A stretch of 64,000 bases of DNA from an uncultured Aquimarina sp. (GCA_947498705.1 CANMLW010000001.1:806001-870000); one strand, 5' to 3'. Positions 28,820 to 36,974 are shown, counted from the stretch's first letter. The notes: generated from the letters alone by a model not told the origin. Numbers and translations: made by a program.

Positions 28820-29050
28820 ATGAAAAAACAGTCATTAGCAACAAAAAAGTTAAGCTTAGAAAAATTACAAATCTCGAAACTGACTAACTTACATTATTTA
28901 ATAGGCGGAGGTACAAATGCTACTTGTGGGTGCGAAAATCCACCACCACCAAGAGGTTCTGCTTCCTACGGAAGAGCTGATAACAATAATCAAGGTGCAC
29001 CTGGTAGGCCAGGAAACCCTGGTAGTCCAGGTGATTGCGGAACTAACTAA
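28820..29050 (+). CDS. GG-leader precursor peptide with collagen-like tail
   Basis: 76 residues. Leader KKLSLEKLQISKLTNLHYLI with Gly29-Gly30. The core starts with TNATCGCENPPPPRGSASYG and ends in five Gly-X-Y triplets with proline (GAPGRPGNPGSPGDCG). Three Cys. It is the only peptide behind regulator paralogue 3, and a terminator follows at 29076. Confidence 0.83.
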   Translation: MKKQSLATKKLSLEKLQISKLTNLHYLIGGGTNATCGCENPPPPRGSASYGRADNNNQGAPGRPGNPGSPGDCGTN

Positions 29051-29075
29051 AAATTAACACATTAGTTATTCTAGT

Positions 29076-29111
29076 AAAAAAAGAAGAGTTTAAGTAAGCT
29101 CTTCTTTTTTT
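29076..29111 (+). terminator. Terminator after the 28820 peptide
   Basis: AAAAAAGAAGAG pairs with CTCTTCTTTTTT; the right arm is itself the T-run. From here to 29379 no gene is seen; the stretch is AT-rich and lies downstream of both converging units. Confidence 0.85.
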
Positions 29112-29379
29112 AAAAATTAAGATCTATCGTTTTCCTCTTCAAACCCTAGACTACCAAAACCGTAATCTCTTCTACATTACTATGAATAAGCATATTGTAA
29201 ACATAACACTAATAAATATTCGATTCTATCAGGAACTGGCAATGGTTTAGTATTGAAATATCTTATTTATTTCCTTATTTTTCTCTTATGCGTAATTTCT
29301 CATTATTCAAAATTCATAGTTATTTGTCCACTTATTTATAATCTTAAGTAATTAAATGCACAAAAGTAAATTTTTAGTT

Positions 29380-31509
29380 TTAAGCAACAGCAATTACTTT
29401 GGGTTGCTCCATAATTTGAATGCTTCCGTTTTGTAAGGCTACTACTTGATCTGCCATTGCAATAGTATCTGGTCTGTGTGCGATAATTATTCTGGTAATA
29501 TTTAGCTTTTTTACGGTTTCATTGACTATAGACTCCAGTCCAACATCAAGATGAGAAGTTGCTTCATCCAAAAACAAGATCTTTGGTTTTTTATACAGTG
29601 CTCTTGCCAGTAGTAAACGTTGCTTTTGTCCACCTGATAAGCTACTTCCCATATCCCCTATCAAAGTATGATACCCCATGGGCATTGCCATAATATCATG
29701 ATGTATGGCAGCCATCTGGCCACATTGCTCTATCCATTGCTGGTCAAACTCTGGGTCAAAAAAACTAATATTATCTGCGATACTACCTGATAACAATTGA
29801 TCATCTTGCATCACCGTACCGATTAAGCTTCTATAGGATCGCAACCCTACTTTTCTAACATCATATCCATCTATTTCTATGGCTCCTGTTTCTGGTTTGA
29901 GCAATCCCAACATAATTTTCATAAGAGTTGTTTTACCACAGCCAGATGCCCCAATGATTGCCAAAGATTTTCCGTCTTCTATCCTAAAATCTAAATTTTT
30001 AAACAAATAAGGTTCGTTGTCAGAATATCTAAAACTGATATCCTTTAGGTTTAGCTCTCCTTTTACCATCGGTAACTGTCTTTGACTATCGATATCTTTT
30101 TCTTCTTCAGAAAGAATAATATCTCCTAACCTTTCCATATGTAGCGATAACATCTTAAACTGAATAAACTTATTGATCAAAGCAGAAGCTTTACCTGTAA
30201 ATTGGTTTTTATATGACATAAATGCATACAACATACCAATGGTCATTAAACTATCCATAACCAAGGTTGCTGCAAGATATATCACTACAATATTCTCTAT
30301 TCCAAATAAAATACCATTAATCAAATTATACCCAATATTTAATTTACCAATTCTAATTCCGGTATTCATGGCATCTGCATAATAATTATGCCATACCGTT
30401 TGCCGTTGACTTTCATTACCAAATAATTTGATACTTTGTACGCCGCGAACGGTTTCCATAAAATTCGAATTTTGTTTGGCATCGGCCACTATAGCTTCTT
30501 CGTTTAGTTCTCTATATGGACGATATAGTGCTAATCGAATAATGATATACAAGGCTACTGCTGCGATCACGATAAATGCTAAAGTAGGGCTGTAAACAAA
30601 CATCATTACTAGCAATCCAATCGCCATAATACCATCTACTATAGCTTCAATGAGACCGGTGGTCAATAATTGTTTTACCTCTTCGAGTGACCCAAATCGT
30701 GAAACAATATCTCCGATATGTCTTTTTCCAAAATAATCCATTGGTAGTTTTAATAAATGACGAAACAGGTTTGCCGCCATTTGTATATTGAGCTGCGTTC
30801 CCATATACAATACTACCATACCTCTTAGGGCAGATACTAAATAGCTAATTAATTGCATCACTCCAAATCCCAGCGCCAAAATGATCAATAAATCTGTATC
30901 CCTACTTATAATTACGTCATCGACCACTAACTGCATATAAAAAGGAGACGCAATTGCAAAAAGTTGAAGTACCATAGAAAGTACCAGAACCTGAATCAAT
31001 ACACGTTTTAATCCTGTAATTCTACTCCAGAAATCAGATAGCTTTGCTTTTTTAGCAATGTTCTCTGGTTTAAAATCAGGGGTTGGGGTAAGTTCTAATG
31101 CAACTCCGGTAAAATGCTTAGAAATCTCTGCCAGTTTTAATATTCTTGCTCCTACCGCAGGATCATGTATTTCTACTTTATTCCCTTTTACAGATTTTAA
31201 TACTACAAAGTGGTTAAGATCCCAATGTAGAATACAAGGAGTTTTTAACTGCGAAAGTTCTTCTAGCTCCAAACGTAATGGCCGTGAGCTAAATTGTAAA
31301 TTATCGGCTAGTGTAATCAATCCTTGTAATGTTGCACCTTTTGATGATATCGAATACTTACGTCTTAATGCATTTAGATCTGTTTTATACCCATAGTAAT
31401 TAGCCACCATTGCTATAGAGGCAAGACCACATTCTGCAACTTCTGTTTGTATAATTACAGGTAGATTTTTACGCCAACCATAGCGCAGTAAATGTACAGG
31501 GTTCTCCAT
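29380..31509 (-). CDS. C39-peptidase ABC transporter (PCAT), cassette 1
   Basis: 709 residues. The N-terminal C39 cysteine peptidase (1-140) shows oxyanion Gln21 and catalytic Cys27 in QTEVAECGLAS, His100 in HWDLNHFVV and Asp116 in IHDPAVG, so it should cleave after GG. The membrane domain (about 165-450) has the six-helix exporter pattern. The ATPase domain has GASGCGKTT, SLSGGQKQRLLLARAL, ILFLDEATSHLD and the IIAHR His loop. It removes leaders and exports peptides across the inner membrane together with the HlyD protein encoded 6 bp upstream. The substrate pool is the GG peptides of this island, by context. Confidence 0.95.
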   Translation of the reverse strand: MENPVHLLRYGWRKNLPVIIQTEVAECGLASIAMVANYYGYKTDLNALRRKYSISSKGATLQGLITLADNLQFSSRPLRLELEELSQLKTPCILHWDLNHFVVLKSVKGNKVEIHDPAVGARILKLAEISKHFTGVALELTPTPDFKPENIAKKAKLSDFWSRITGLKRVLIQVLVLSMVLQLFAIASPFYMQLVVDDVIISRDTDLLIILALGFGVMQLISYLVSALRGMVVLYMGTQLNIQMAANLFRHLLKLPMDYFGKRHIGDIVSRFGSLEEVKQLLTTGLIEAIVDGIMAIGLLVMMFVYSPTLAFIVIAAVALYIIIRLALYRPYRELNEEAIVADAKQNSNFMETVRGVQSIKLFGNESQRQTVWHNYYADAMNTGIRIGKLNIGYNLINGILFGIENIVVIYLAATLVMDSLMTIGMLYAFMSYKNQFTGKASALINKFIQFKMLSLHMERLGDIILSEEEKDIDSQRQLPMVKGELNLKDISFRYSDNEPYLFKNLDFRIEDGKSLAIIGASGCGKTTLMKIMLGLLKPETGAIEIDGYDVRKVGLRSYRSLIGTVMQDDQLLSGSIADNISFFDPEFDQQWIEQCGQMAAIHHDIMAMPMGYHTLIGDMGSSLSGGQKQRLLLARALYKKPKILFLDEATSHLDVGLESIVNETVKKLNITRIIIAHRPDTIAMADQVVALQNGSIQIMEQPKVIAVA

Positions 31510-31515
31510 AATACT

Positions 31516-32763
31516 TTATAATTTTCCTTTTAAGCTATATATGGGCTCTAGTAACCATTGTCCCAAACTTCTTTCTTCTAAAATGATATCGGCCGCCACA
31601 GACATGCCCGATTGTAATAGCATTTCTTTTCCATAAGCATTAATGGTTTGTTGATCCAATGCTACTTTAATTCGATAAACAGGTTCTTGTATCGGTAAAG
31701 GTATCGATGCCTCTGTAGGGTTGATTACCGTTTCTGCAATTTGAATAACTGTACCTTCATACAATCCATAGCGTTGATATGGAAATGCATCATATCGTAA
31801 CAATACTTTTTGATCTTTTTTTACAAAGCCAATAGCTCTGGATGGCAGAAACAACTCTGCATATAATTGAGTGTTTTCAGGAATGATAGTAAGTACCGGC
31901 TTTGTAGAAAAAACACTTTGTCCAATCGTCATTTGTGCCGCGGTTACTCTACCATTTACTGGAGCTTTAACGGTATACGAACTACTGTTTTTTAATTCGA
32001 TAATACGTTCTTCTAGTTGCGCATATTGATTTTGTAATTCTTGTAATCGATTACTTTTTCTAAGCGGGAGTTGTTCTGATTGCTTTTGTGTATTTGTAAT
32101 CTCAGTTCTTTTGGTAATTAACAATCGTTTTGCGGCATCTAACGATGCTTTTTTATTAAAATAATCATTCTTTTTTCGAAATAATTCTTCTTCAGAAATC
32201 AATCCTTTGTTTTTAAGAGTTTTATATTTTTCTAATAATTCGTTAGATAAGCTTACTTCTTCTTGTTGGCTTTGTATTTGCTGTCGTAATTGATCATATT
32301 CACTATTCGTATTGCCTAATGTTATTGACAAACGATTATTTTCGCTGTCAAAGACTCCTTTTTCATCATTAATTCTTTGTGCCAGATTATTTTTTTGCTC
32401 TAGCAACCTATTTAAGAGTTGTTGCTGGATACTCACACTGTCCTTGGTACCTCGTTCTGTAACGATTTCGAATAAATTTTCTCCTTTTGTAACTTGTTGT
32501 CCATCTGTGATATAATGTTGATCGATAACTCCGTTAAAAGGAGCATATACGCGTACCACCCCTTTATCTGGTATTAGATACCCAGTTACCATTTCACGAC
32601 GAGCAAAGGTTCCAAAAACCAATAAAATTCCAACCACGCTAACTATTATCAAGATAGCCAGGGTATAGACCCAAAAGGATAAGGGCCTTAGTAAAAGTAC
32701 ATCTCCTAAAAGACGTTGTGTATTATTTTCTATGGCTTCTTTTCTAAAAAGGGATGAACTCAT
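31516..32763 (-). CDS. HlyD-family periplasmic adaptor, cassette 1
   Basis: 415 residues. One membrane anchor near residues 33-55 (FWVYTLAILIIVSVVGILLV), a lipoyl half (VVRVYAPFNGVIDQHYITDG), a long coiled-coil hairpin at about 115-245, then the second lipoyl half (YTVKAPVNGRVTAAQMTIGQ) and beta-barrel domain. This is the adaptor that links a PCAT to an outer-membrane channel. No TolC gene is in the window, so the channel must be encoded elsewhere. It is upstream of the PCAT in the same operon and downstream of the 32901 peptide, from which it is separated by a hairpin. Confidence 0.93.
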   Translation of the reverse strand: MSSSLFRKEAIENNTQRLLGDVLLLRPLSFWVYTLAILIIVSVVGILLVFGTFARREMVTGYLIPDKGVVRVYAPFNGVIDQHYITDGQQVTKGENLFEIVTERGTKDSVSIQQQLLNRLLEQKNNLAQRINDEKGVFDSENNRLSITLGNTNSEYDQLRQQIQSQQEEVSLSNELLEKYKTLKNKGLISEEELFRKKNDYFNKKASLDAAKRLLITKRTEITNTQKQSEQLPLRKSNRLQELQNQYAQLEERIIELKNSSSYTVKAPVNGRVTAAQMTIGQSVFSTKPVLTIIPENTQLYAELFLPSRAIGFVKKDQKVLLRYDAFPYQRYGLYEGTVIQIAETVINPTEASIPLPIQEPVYRIKVALDQQTINAYGKEMLLQSGMSVAADIILEERSLGQWLLEPIYSLKGKL

Positions 32764-32825
32764 TTTTTAACTATAAATTTAAAATAGATGTTGTGATCAA
32801 TTTTGTGTTTAAATCTTTATAGATT

Positions 32826-32895
32826 GCCGGGATATAAGGTGCAAGAAATCTCTATAATCTAACCAGTGAGTTTCTCGCACCAAAATTTATCCCGA
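32826..32895 (-). terminator. Hairpin between precursor gene and hlyD, cassette 1
   Basis: GGTGCAAGAAA pairs with TTTCTCGCACC and, further out, GGGATATAA with TTTATCCC, giving a large imperfect stem. No T-run follows, so it is probably a partial terminator or processing stem that keeps transporter expression below peptide expression. Confidence 0.55.
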
Positions 32896-32900
32896 CTTTA

Positions 32901-33080
32901 CTAACGTTCACCATTTTCGCCTGGCCTTCCTGGTGCTGTTGGGTTACATACACTAAGACTTTTTATAGGCTGACAAGTAGGCACACATGAACCGTGAGCT
33001 CCACCATTCACTTGTTGTAACTGAAGATCTGAAATCTTGATTTTTCTAATATCTAATTTTCTAGATTTTTTATTTTTCAT
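32901..33080 (-). CDS. GG-leader precursor peptide, first gene of export cassette 1
   Basis: 59 residues. Leader KLDIRKIKISDLQLQQVNGG with the GG at 26-27, a form between the long and short classes and close to the 34195 peptide. Core AHGSCVPTCQPIKSLSVCN with three Cys, ending in a collagen-like APGRPGENGER. It stands directly before hlyD and the PCAT gene and has its own doubled ATTCNNGAAT promoter. Confidence 0.8.
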   Translation of the reverse strand: MKNKKSRKLDIRKIKISDLQLQQVNGGAHGSCVPTCQPIKSLSVCNPTAPGRPGENGER

Positions 33081-33134
33081 AGTGTTGATTCTAATTATTA
33101 TTTATTTGTGTAGATCAGAGTAACTTGCTTAAGG

Positions 33135-33211
33135 CAAACATACTTCTATGGCCTAGTATAAAGCAAAACATGTATAAGGGAATTCCTGAATTTCGACTAC
33201 TATTCGAGAAT
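33135..33211 (-). promoter_or_regulatory. Class B peptide promoter for the 32901 peptide and export cassette 1
   Basis: Boxes at 33182-33191 and 33202-33211, 20 bp apart (gene strand ATTCAGGAAT proximal, ATTCTCGAAT distal). TATGTTTG occupies 33142-33135 and its first T is 40 bp from the proximal box. The GCGC palindrome found at the other class B starts is absent here (CCTTAAGC instead). Confidence 0.82.
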
Positions 33212-33367
33212 TTTAAGTGTTTTTAGAAAGTGTCCATAATCTATTTGTCCATTTTGAAGAATAATAGTGTAATTATTACCATTTTTTTTAATAATACTTC
33301 AACTTTTTGATAACTAATTCTCCCATACTCCCTCGTATGTAATTTTAATCATTGTCATCATGAACTA

Positions 33368-33396
33368 GATAAAGGAGGAAACAATCCTCCTTTATC
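33368..33396 (-). terminator. Hairpin after the 33425 peptide
   Basis: GATAAAGGAGGA pairs perfectly with TCCTCCTTTATC. No T-run follows on the minus strand; it could act as a 3' stabiliser. The rest of 33081-33424 holds the 32901 promoter and nothing else I can identify. Confidence 0.55.
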
Positions 33397-33424
33397 ACTA
33401 TAAAAACTTCTCTCCTTTTTTAGA

Positions 33425-33682
33425 CTACCTGTTTTCTCCAGGGGGGTTAGCTCCTTCTTTTCCAGGCTCCTCATTTTGTCCTCCAGGTTTTCCAGGTCCT
33501 CCTGTAGTAGGAAGATCACTAATGCTATGACAGTGAGGTTTCTGTCTTGATCCATCTCTATGACCTCCTAAATGGGGAGCTGAACCATCAGCACATGTAA
33601 TAGTTTCCCCTGTAGAGGTTGTTCCCCCATTTTTGGTTCCTCCATTTACTTCTTTATATTCTCCTATCTTTAAATCTCTCAT
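33425..33682 (-). CDS. GG-leader precursor peptide, hydrophilic HGDxxxPHC subfamily
   Basis: 85 residues from ATG 33682; the frame runs further upstream but the family leader (MRDLKIGEYKEVNGG, exactly 15 residues) fixes the start. The core carries APHLGGHRDGSRQKPHCHS, a diverged form of the motif HLGDHGDKKGPHCDS seen in the 34849 and 35757 peptides. The tail is Gly/Pro-rich (TTGGPGKPGGQNEEPGKEG). It follows the hydrophobic 33706 peptide by 23 bp, which gives a two-peptide unit. Confidence 0.8.
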   Translation of the reverse strand: MRDLKIGEYKEVNGGTKNGGTTSTGETITCADGSAPHLGGHRDGSRQKPHCHSISDLPTTGGPGKPGGQNEEPGKEGANPPGENR

Positions 33683-33705
33683 CTTTATACTATTTGAATT
33701 AACTA

Positions 33706-33966
33706 CTATATAACACGATCGCAATGTGGTCCCATAAAATCTCCATGATCTCCCATATCGGCCGATGTACCAGAAGGACAATTAATTTTATTACCCGGAG
33801 CATCCGTACCTTTACTTGAACCTGGTTGTTGATCAGAACCTGGTTTGCTATCTCCACTAAAAAAAGATTTGATTCCATTAACAATATCCACAACATCTTT
33901 CACAATAGATAATTGCTTTGATGCTCCATTAACTTCTTGAATTTCTCCTATTTCTAAATTTCTCAT
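33706..33966 (-). CDS. GA-leader precursor peptide, amphipathic HMGDHGD subfamily
   Basis: 86 residues. Leader MRNLEIGEIQEVNGA: 15 residues, with Gly-Ala instead of Gly-Gly at the cut site, a variant C39 peptidases can accept. Then a hydrophobic or amphipathic segment (LSIVKDVVDIVNGIKSFFSG), a Ser/Gly/Pro linker, and the conserved end CPSGTSADMGDHGDFMGPHC. First gene behind the doubled ATTCCGGAAT promoter; the partner gene at 33425 follows. Confidence 0.8.
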   Translation of the reverse strand: MRNLEIGEIQEVNGASKQLSIVKDVVDIVNGIKSFFSGDSKPGSDQQPGSSKGTDAPGNKINCPSGTSADMGDHGDFMGPHCDRVI

Positions 33967-34001
33967 TGTTTTTGAGTTTTAATTATTAAACATTTTACTA
34001 T

Positions 34002-34099
34002 GTCAAAGCGCCTTGACGAAGACAAACATAGCTACATAAAACACTGCAAAACAAATGGTTAAAATAAAAATTCCGGAATTTTGATCAATATTCCGGAAT
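34002..34099 (-). promoter_or_regulatory. Class B peptide promoter with two perfect ATTCCGGAAT boxes
   Basis: Boxes at 34070-34079 and 34090-34099 are identical. TATGTTTG at 34030-34023 is 40 bp from the proximal box. The palindrome GTCAAAGCGCCTTGAC (34002-34017, plus strand) lies 5 bp past the -7 box, at the expected transcription start. It drives the 33706 and 33425 peptides. Confidence 0.87.
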
Positions 34100-34127
34100 T
34101 TTGAAGGATTAAAATTCATAATAAAAA

Positions 34128-34156
34128 AATACCGCTTAAAGATTTTTAAGCGGTAT
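34128..34156 (-). terminator. Terminator of the eight-peptide operon
   Basis: TACCGCTTAAA pairs with TTTAAGCGGTA; on the minus strand seven T residues follow. It closes the run of peptides from 36253 down to 34195. Confidence 0.9.
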
Positions 34157-34194
34157 AAAATACAGTGCAGTTTTTTATAGCGTGTTCTTATAAC

Positions 34195-34404
34195 TTAAGG
34201 GGCTCCATCGCCACCTTCTTTACCTGGTTTTCCGGGTCCACCGGTTTTACCCCCGGTAGTAAGAATACAAATGTGTTGCCCTCTAGATTTATTAGTAGCA
34301 ACACTGGAATTACCATGTTGGCATCCCCCATTAACTTTTCTCAACTGAAGATCCGAAATCTTCATTTTTTTTAGATCTAATTTTCTTGATGTTTTATTTT
34401 TCAT
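34195..34404 (-). CDS. GG-leader precursor peptide with Gly-Pro tail
   Basis: 69 residues. Leader KLDLKKMKISDLQLRKVNGG (GG at 26-27), close to the 32901 leader. Core CQHGNSSVATNKSRGQHICI with two Cys, then a collagen-like end GGPGKPGKEGGDGAP. Last gene of the eight-peptide operon. Ends in Gly-Ala-Pro like three other cores here. Confidence 0.8.
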   Translation of the reverse strand: MKNKTSRKLDLKKMKISDLQLRKVNGGCQHGNSSVATNKSRGQHICILTTGGKTGGPGKPGKEGGDGAP

Positions 34405-34442
34405 ATAATAAGACTTATGAAATTATGAATTCTATTTAATCA

Positions 34443-34595
34443 TTACCCCAAATGCAAAGGTCTTTCCTGGCAAGGCTCTGGTGGCGTTATAGCCGCAGGA
34501 GCACCTCTTGGAACAAAACTACTTCTTGGATCATTGGTAGAAGTTTGACGACCTCCATGTACAAGTATGGTTTCTTTTGTTTTTAAATTTCTCAT
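34443..34595 (-). CDS. Short GG-leader precursor peptide
   Basis: 50 residues. Leader MRNLKTKETILVHGG is 15 residues but departs from the usual ExxEVNGG, so processing is less certain. Core RQTSTNDPRSSFVPRGAPAA then ITPPEPCQERPLHLG, proline-rich, one Cys. It lies in line with the other operon members (38 bp before the next gene), which supports it being real. Confidence 0.65.
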   Translation of the reverse strand: MRNLKTKETILVHGGRQTSTNDPRSSFVPRGAPAAITPPEPCQERPLHLG

Positions 34596-34683
34596 TGTTT
34601 CTTTTTTAAAATTTTATATTATCAAATTGTAAGATGGTGTAGGGAGCTATATAAAACTCCCTACATCAAATTATCCATTAATT

Positions 34684-34830
34684 TTAGTCAGGTGCATCGC
34701 TTCCTCCTTCTTGACCTGGTTTTCCCATAGTCTCTTTTACAATTCTTACTGTGTTAATTATAATTACTGGTAAAGCGAGAAGTACTCCTCCTTTAACCGA
34801 TTTTAGTTCTTCTTTTTTTAAATTTCTCAT
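34684..34830 (-). CDS. Short GG-leader precursor peptide with hydrophobic core
   Basis: 48 residues. Leader MRNLKKEELKSVKGG (15). The core begins with a strongly hydrophobic helix (VLLALPVIIINTVRIVKETM) and ends GKPGQEGGSDAPD. No Cys. It looks membrane-active. Between the 34849 and 34443 peptides in the operon. Confidence 0.75.
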   Translation of the reverse strand: MRNLKKEELKSVKGGVLLALPVIIINTVRIVKETMGKPGQEGGSDAPD

Positions 34831-34848
34831 CGTTTTTGATTTTAATTA

Positions 34849-35088
34849 TTACTTTTTAGTGCTTTTATCCTGTTCTCCCGGAGCAGGTTCTCCAGAAGAT
34901 CTTCCGGGTACTCCAGTAGAAGGAAGGTCTCGAATACTATCACAATGAGGACCTTTTTTATCTCCATGATCTCCTAAATGTGGAGCGGTCCCGGGACCAC
35001 ATGTTACTGTTCTTCCAGTGGCGGTCGTCCCTCCATTTTTAGTTCCACCATTAACTTCTTTATATTCTTCTACTTTTAAATTTCTCAT
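34849..35088 (-). CDS. GG-leader precursor peptide, hydrophilic HGDKKGPHC subfamily
   Basis: 79 residues. Leader MRNLKVEEYKEVNGG (15). Core TKNGGTTATGRTVTCGPGT then APHLGDHGDKKGPHCDSIRD, with one Cys on either side of a His/Asp/Gly block that could bind a metal, and a charged Pro/Gly tail. Nearly the same as the 35757 peptide except for the tail. It follows a hydrophobic partner (35123). Confidence 0.82.
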   Translation of the reverse strand: MRNLKVEEYKEVNGGTKNGGTTATGRTVTCGPGTAPHLGDHGDKKGPHCDSIRDLPSTGVPGRSSGEPAPGEQDKSTKK

Positions 35089-35122
35089 TTTTTTAAATTT
35101 TTATTATTTACACTAGATTACA

Positions 35123-35350
35123 TTAATCAATTCTATCGCAGTGCGGACCTCTATAATTACCGTGATCTCCCATATGAGCAGATGTACCTCCTGGGCAATC
35201 TACTTGATTTCCTTGTGCATCTTGACCACTAGAACCAGGTTTTCCTGGTTCACTACAACCACTAATAGCAGTTGTCGCTAACGCTATTATGACTAAAGGA
35301 AGAATACCTCCACTTACTTCTTTTACTTCTTCTATTTTTAAATTTCTCAT
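35123..35350 (-). CDS. GG-leader precursor peptide, amphipathic HMGDHGD subfamily
   Basis: 75 residues. Leader MRNLKIEEVKEVSGG (15). Hydrophobic segment ILPLVIIALATTAISGC, linker PGKPGSSGQDAQGNQ, and the conserved end CPGGTSAHMGDHGNYRGPHC. The segment with its Cys resembles a lipoprotein signal, but the GG leader and family membership make a peptide precursor more likely. Confidence 0.8.
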   Translation of the reverse strand: MRNLKIEEVKEVSGGILPLVIIALATTAISGCSEPGKPGSSGQDAQGNQVDCPGGTSAHMGDHGNYRGPHCDRID

Positions 35351-35377
35351 CTTTATTAGTATTTACCTTATTATCAA

Positions 35378-35641
35378 TTAACCCTCTACTCTATCGCAAT
35401 GTGGACCTTTAAAATCTCCATGATCTCCCATATGAGGTGTTGTACCTCCTGGGCAATGAATTTGGTTTCCTTGAGCATCCTGACCACTAGAACCCGGCTG
35501 ACCTGGTTGATTGTCATTACCACTAAAAAACGCCGTAACTACTGTTATAACATCTGCTACTACACTAAGACCATCTTTTGCTTTACCTCCTTTATTTGCT
35601 CCATTTACTTCTATTATTTCTTTTACTTCTAAATTTCTCAT
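35378..35641 (-). CDS. GA-leader precursor peptide, amphipathic HMGDHGD subfamily
   Basis: 87 residues. Leader MRNLEVKEIIEVNGA (15, Gly-Ala at the cut site). Helical segment LSVVADVITVVTAFFSG, linker PGQPGSSGQDAQGNQ, end CPGGTTPHMGDHGDFKGPHC. The linker and end are nearly identical to those of the 35123 and 35996 peptides, while the helix differs: recent duplication with divergence in the hydrophobic part. Confidence 0.82.
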   Translation of the reverse strand: MRNLEVKEIIEVNGANKGGKAKDGLSVVADVITVVTAFFSGNDNQPGQPGSSGQDAQGNQIHCPGGTTPHMGDHGDFKGPHCDRVEG

Positions 35642-35756
35642 TGTTTTAAACTTTAATTAATTGATTTTAAACTATCTATATTTTGTCAATTTGACTCATT
35701 TATTAAACCAAAAGATTCATAATTCTTTTTATCATATATAATGAATAAACTATGAC

Positions 35757-35972
35757 CTAGTTTCCGCCTTCTCCAGATGTATTCTTTCCTGGCGCCCCTG
35801 TTGTAGGAAGGTCCCGAATACTATCACAATGAGGGCCTTTTTTATCTCCATGATCTCCTAAATGCGGCGCAGTTCCTGGACCGCATGTAACGGTTTTACC
35901 TGTGGCTGTTTTTCCTCCATTTTCGGTTCCACCATTAACTTCTTTATACTCTTCTACTTTTAAATTTCTCAT
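35757..35972 (-). CDS. GG-leader precursor peptide, hydrophilic HGDKKGPHC subfamily
   Basis: 71 residues. Leader MRNLKVEEYKEVNGG (15), identical to the 34849 leader. Core TENGGKTATGKTVTCGPGT and APHLGDHGDKKGPHCDSIRD, tail TTGAPGKNTSGEGGN. It starts 23 bp after the hydrophobic partner at 35996, repeating the hydrophobic-then-hydrophilic gene order. Confidence 0.83.
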   Translation of the reverse strand: MRNLKVEEYKEVNGGTENGGKTATGKTVTCGPGTAPHLGDHGDKKGPHCDSIRDLPTTGAPGKNTSGEGGN

Positions 35973-35995
35973 TTTTATTTTCTTTAAAAAATTAA

Positions 35996-36253
35996 CTACC
36001 CATCTACTCGATCACAATGTGGCCCTTTATAATCTCCATGATCTCCCATATGAGGAGAGGTACCCCCAGGGCAATGAATTTGATTTCCTTGTGCATCAGC
36101 ACCACTATTTGTACCTGGTGTTGCATGAGATCGATCTCTACTATTACGTGCTGCAGTATAAACTGTTATAATGTTTGCTGTCACTTCTAAAGCGACTCGA
36201 ACCACATTTCCTCCTTTTACCTCTTTGATTTCTTTTACTTCTAAATTTCTCAT
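35996..36253 (-). CDS. GG-leader precursor peptide, first gene of the eight-peptide operon
   Basis: 85 residues. Leader MRNLEVKEIKEVKGG (15). Hydrophobic or amphipathic segment VVRVALEVTANIITVYTAAR, linker with GADAQGNQ, end CPGGTSPHMGDHGDYKGPHC. It lies directly behind a doubled-box promoter. No modification enzyme is encoded nearby apart from the distant LanC-like protein. Confidence 0.83.
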   Translation of the reverse strand: MRNLEVKEIKEVKGGNVVRVALEVTANIITVYTAARNSRDRSHATPGTNSGADAQGNQIHCPGGTSPHMGDHGDYKGPHCDRVDG

Positions 36254-36289
36254 TGTTTTTGATTTTTAATTATTAAACATTTTTAACTG

Positions 36290-36387
36290 GTCAAAGCGCT
36301 TTGACGACGACAAACATAATCACACAAACAACTGTAAAACAAAAGTTTAAAGGCAGGATTCCCGAATTCCGAACGTTATTCGCGAAT
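36290..36387 (-). promoter_or_regulatory. Class B peptide promoter of the eight-peptide operon
   Basis: Boxes ATTCCCGAAT (36358-36367) and ATTCGCGAAT (36378-36387), 20 bp apart. TATGTTTG at 36318-36311, 40 bp from the proximal box. A perfect palindrome GTCAAAGCGCTTTGAC fills 36290-36305, 5 bp past the -7 box. Between 36388 and 36648 I see no supportable gene, only small frames with stops. Confidence 0.88.
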
Positions 36388-36648
36388 ATTAGATGAATTT
36401 CTAAGCAGAAAATGTATACCAGTCAAAATATTAATAAAATACATATCGTTTTGATTTATTTTTAACAAAAAAAATGAGTGATACAATATGCAAATCAGGT
36501 AAAATCAAAAAAAATAATCCCAGTAATAAGGATAATCTTGATGCAATATAAAATACATATGAAGTTATAAAATTCTATTGGATACCATAAAAAGATCGAT
36601 ACCTAATAGATGAGTTCAACACCAATTTTGAAGATATTATATGGTATA

Positions 36649-36681
36649 AAAAAACGACCAAAATTACTTTTGGTCGTTTTT
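36649..36681 (-). terminator. Terminator after the 36759 peptide
   Basis: AAAAACGACCAAAA pairs with TTTTGGTCGTTTTT around TTAC; T-run on the minus strand. Confidence 0.9.
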
Positions 36682-36758
36682 ACACAAACTCACTAAAAAA
36701 TGCATCCCAAATTGATTTTTTTTAAAATTGTAAATGGAATGAACTATCAATACTTTAT

Positions 36759-36941
36759 TCAAACACAAAAAATAGCGCTTCCTGGTGTATCAGTATAACA
36801 TACACCTCCTCCACCTACGGGTTGTTCTGTTGGTAATTTTTTATGGGTATCTTTAAACGGGTTCTCGAGATCTCCACCATTTACAGCACTTAATTGTGTA
36901 ATATTCATCTTTGTAAGATTTAATTTCTTTTTAATATTCAT
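36759..36941 (-). CDS. GG-leader precursor peptide
   Basis: 60 residues from ATG 36941; the Met at 36962 would add seven residues before the conserved leader. Long-leader class: KKKLNLTKMNITQLSAVNGG with the GG at 22-23. Core DLENPFKDTHKKLPTEQPVG then GGGVCYTDTPGSAIFCV, with two Cys, the last next to the C-terminus. The end CxxxxPxxxxxCV resembles that of the 37445 peptide (IVCV). Its own promoter lies upstream. Confidence 0.78.
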   Translation of the reverse strand: MNIKKKLNLTKMNITQLSAVNGGDLENPFKDTHKKLPTEQPVGGGGVCYTDTPGSAIFCV

Positions 36942-36974
36942 AATTCGATGATTTAAATTCATATTATTTGATTC

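Noticed and set aside
22954..29050. Classical lanthipeptide cluster
   Set aside because: No LanB, LanM or other dehydratase is present, and several cores have no Cys or few Ser/Thr; only a LanC-like protein is found far away.
33683..33781. N-terminal extension of the 33425 peptide
   Set aside because: The extension overlaps the end of the 33706 gene; the 15-residue family leader fixes the start at 33682.
35123..35350. Lipoprotein instead of peptide precursor (hydrophobic stretch followed by Cys)
   Set aside because: The hydrophobic stretch begins after a GG leader, and linker and C-terminal block match the neighbouring precursor peptides.
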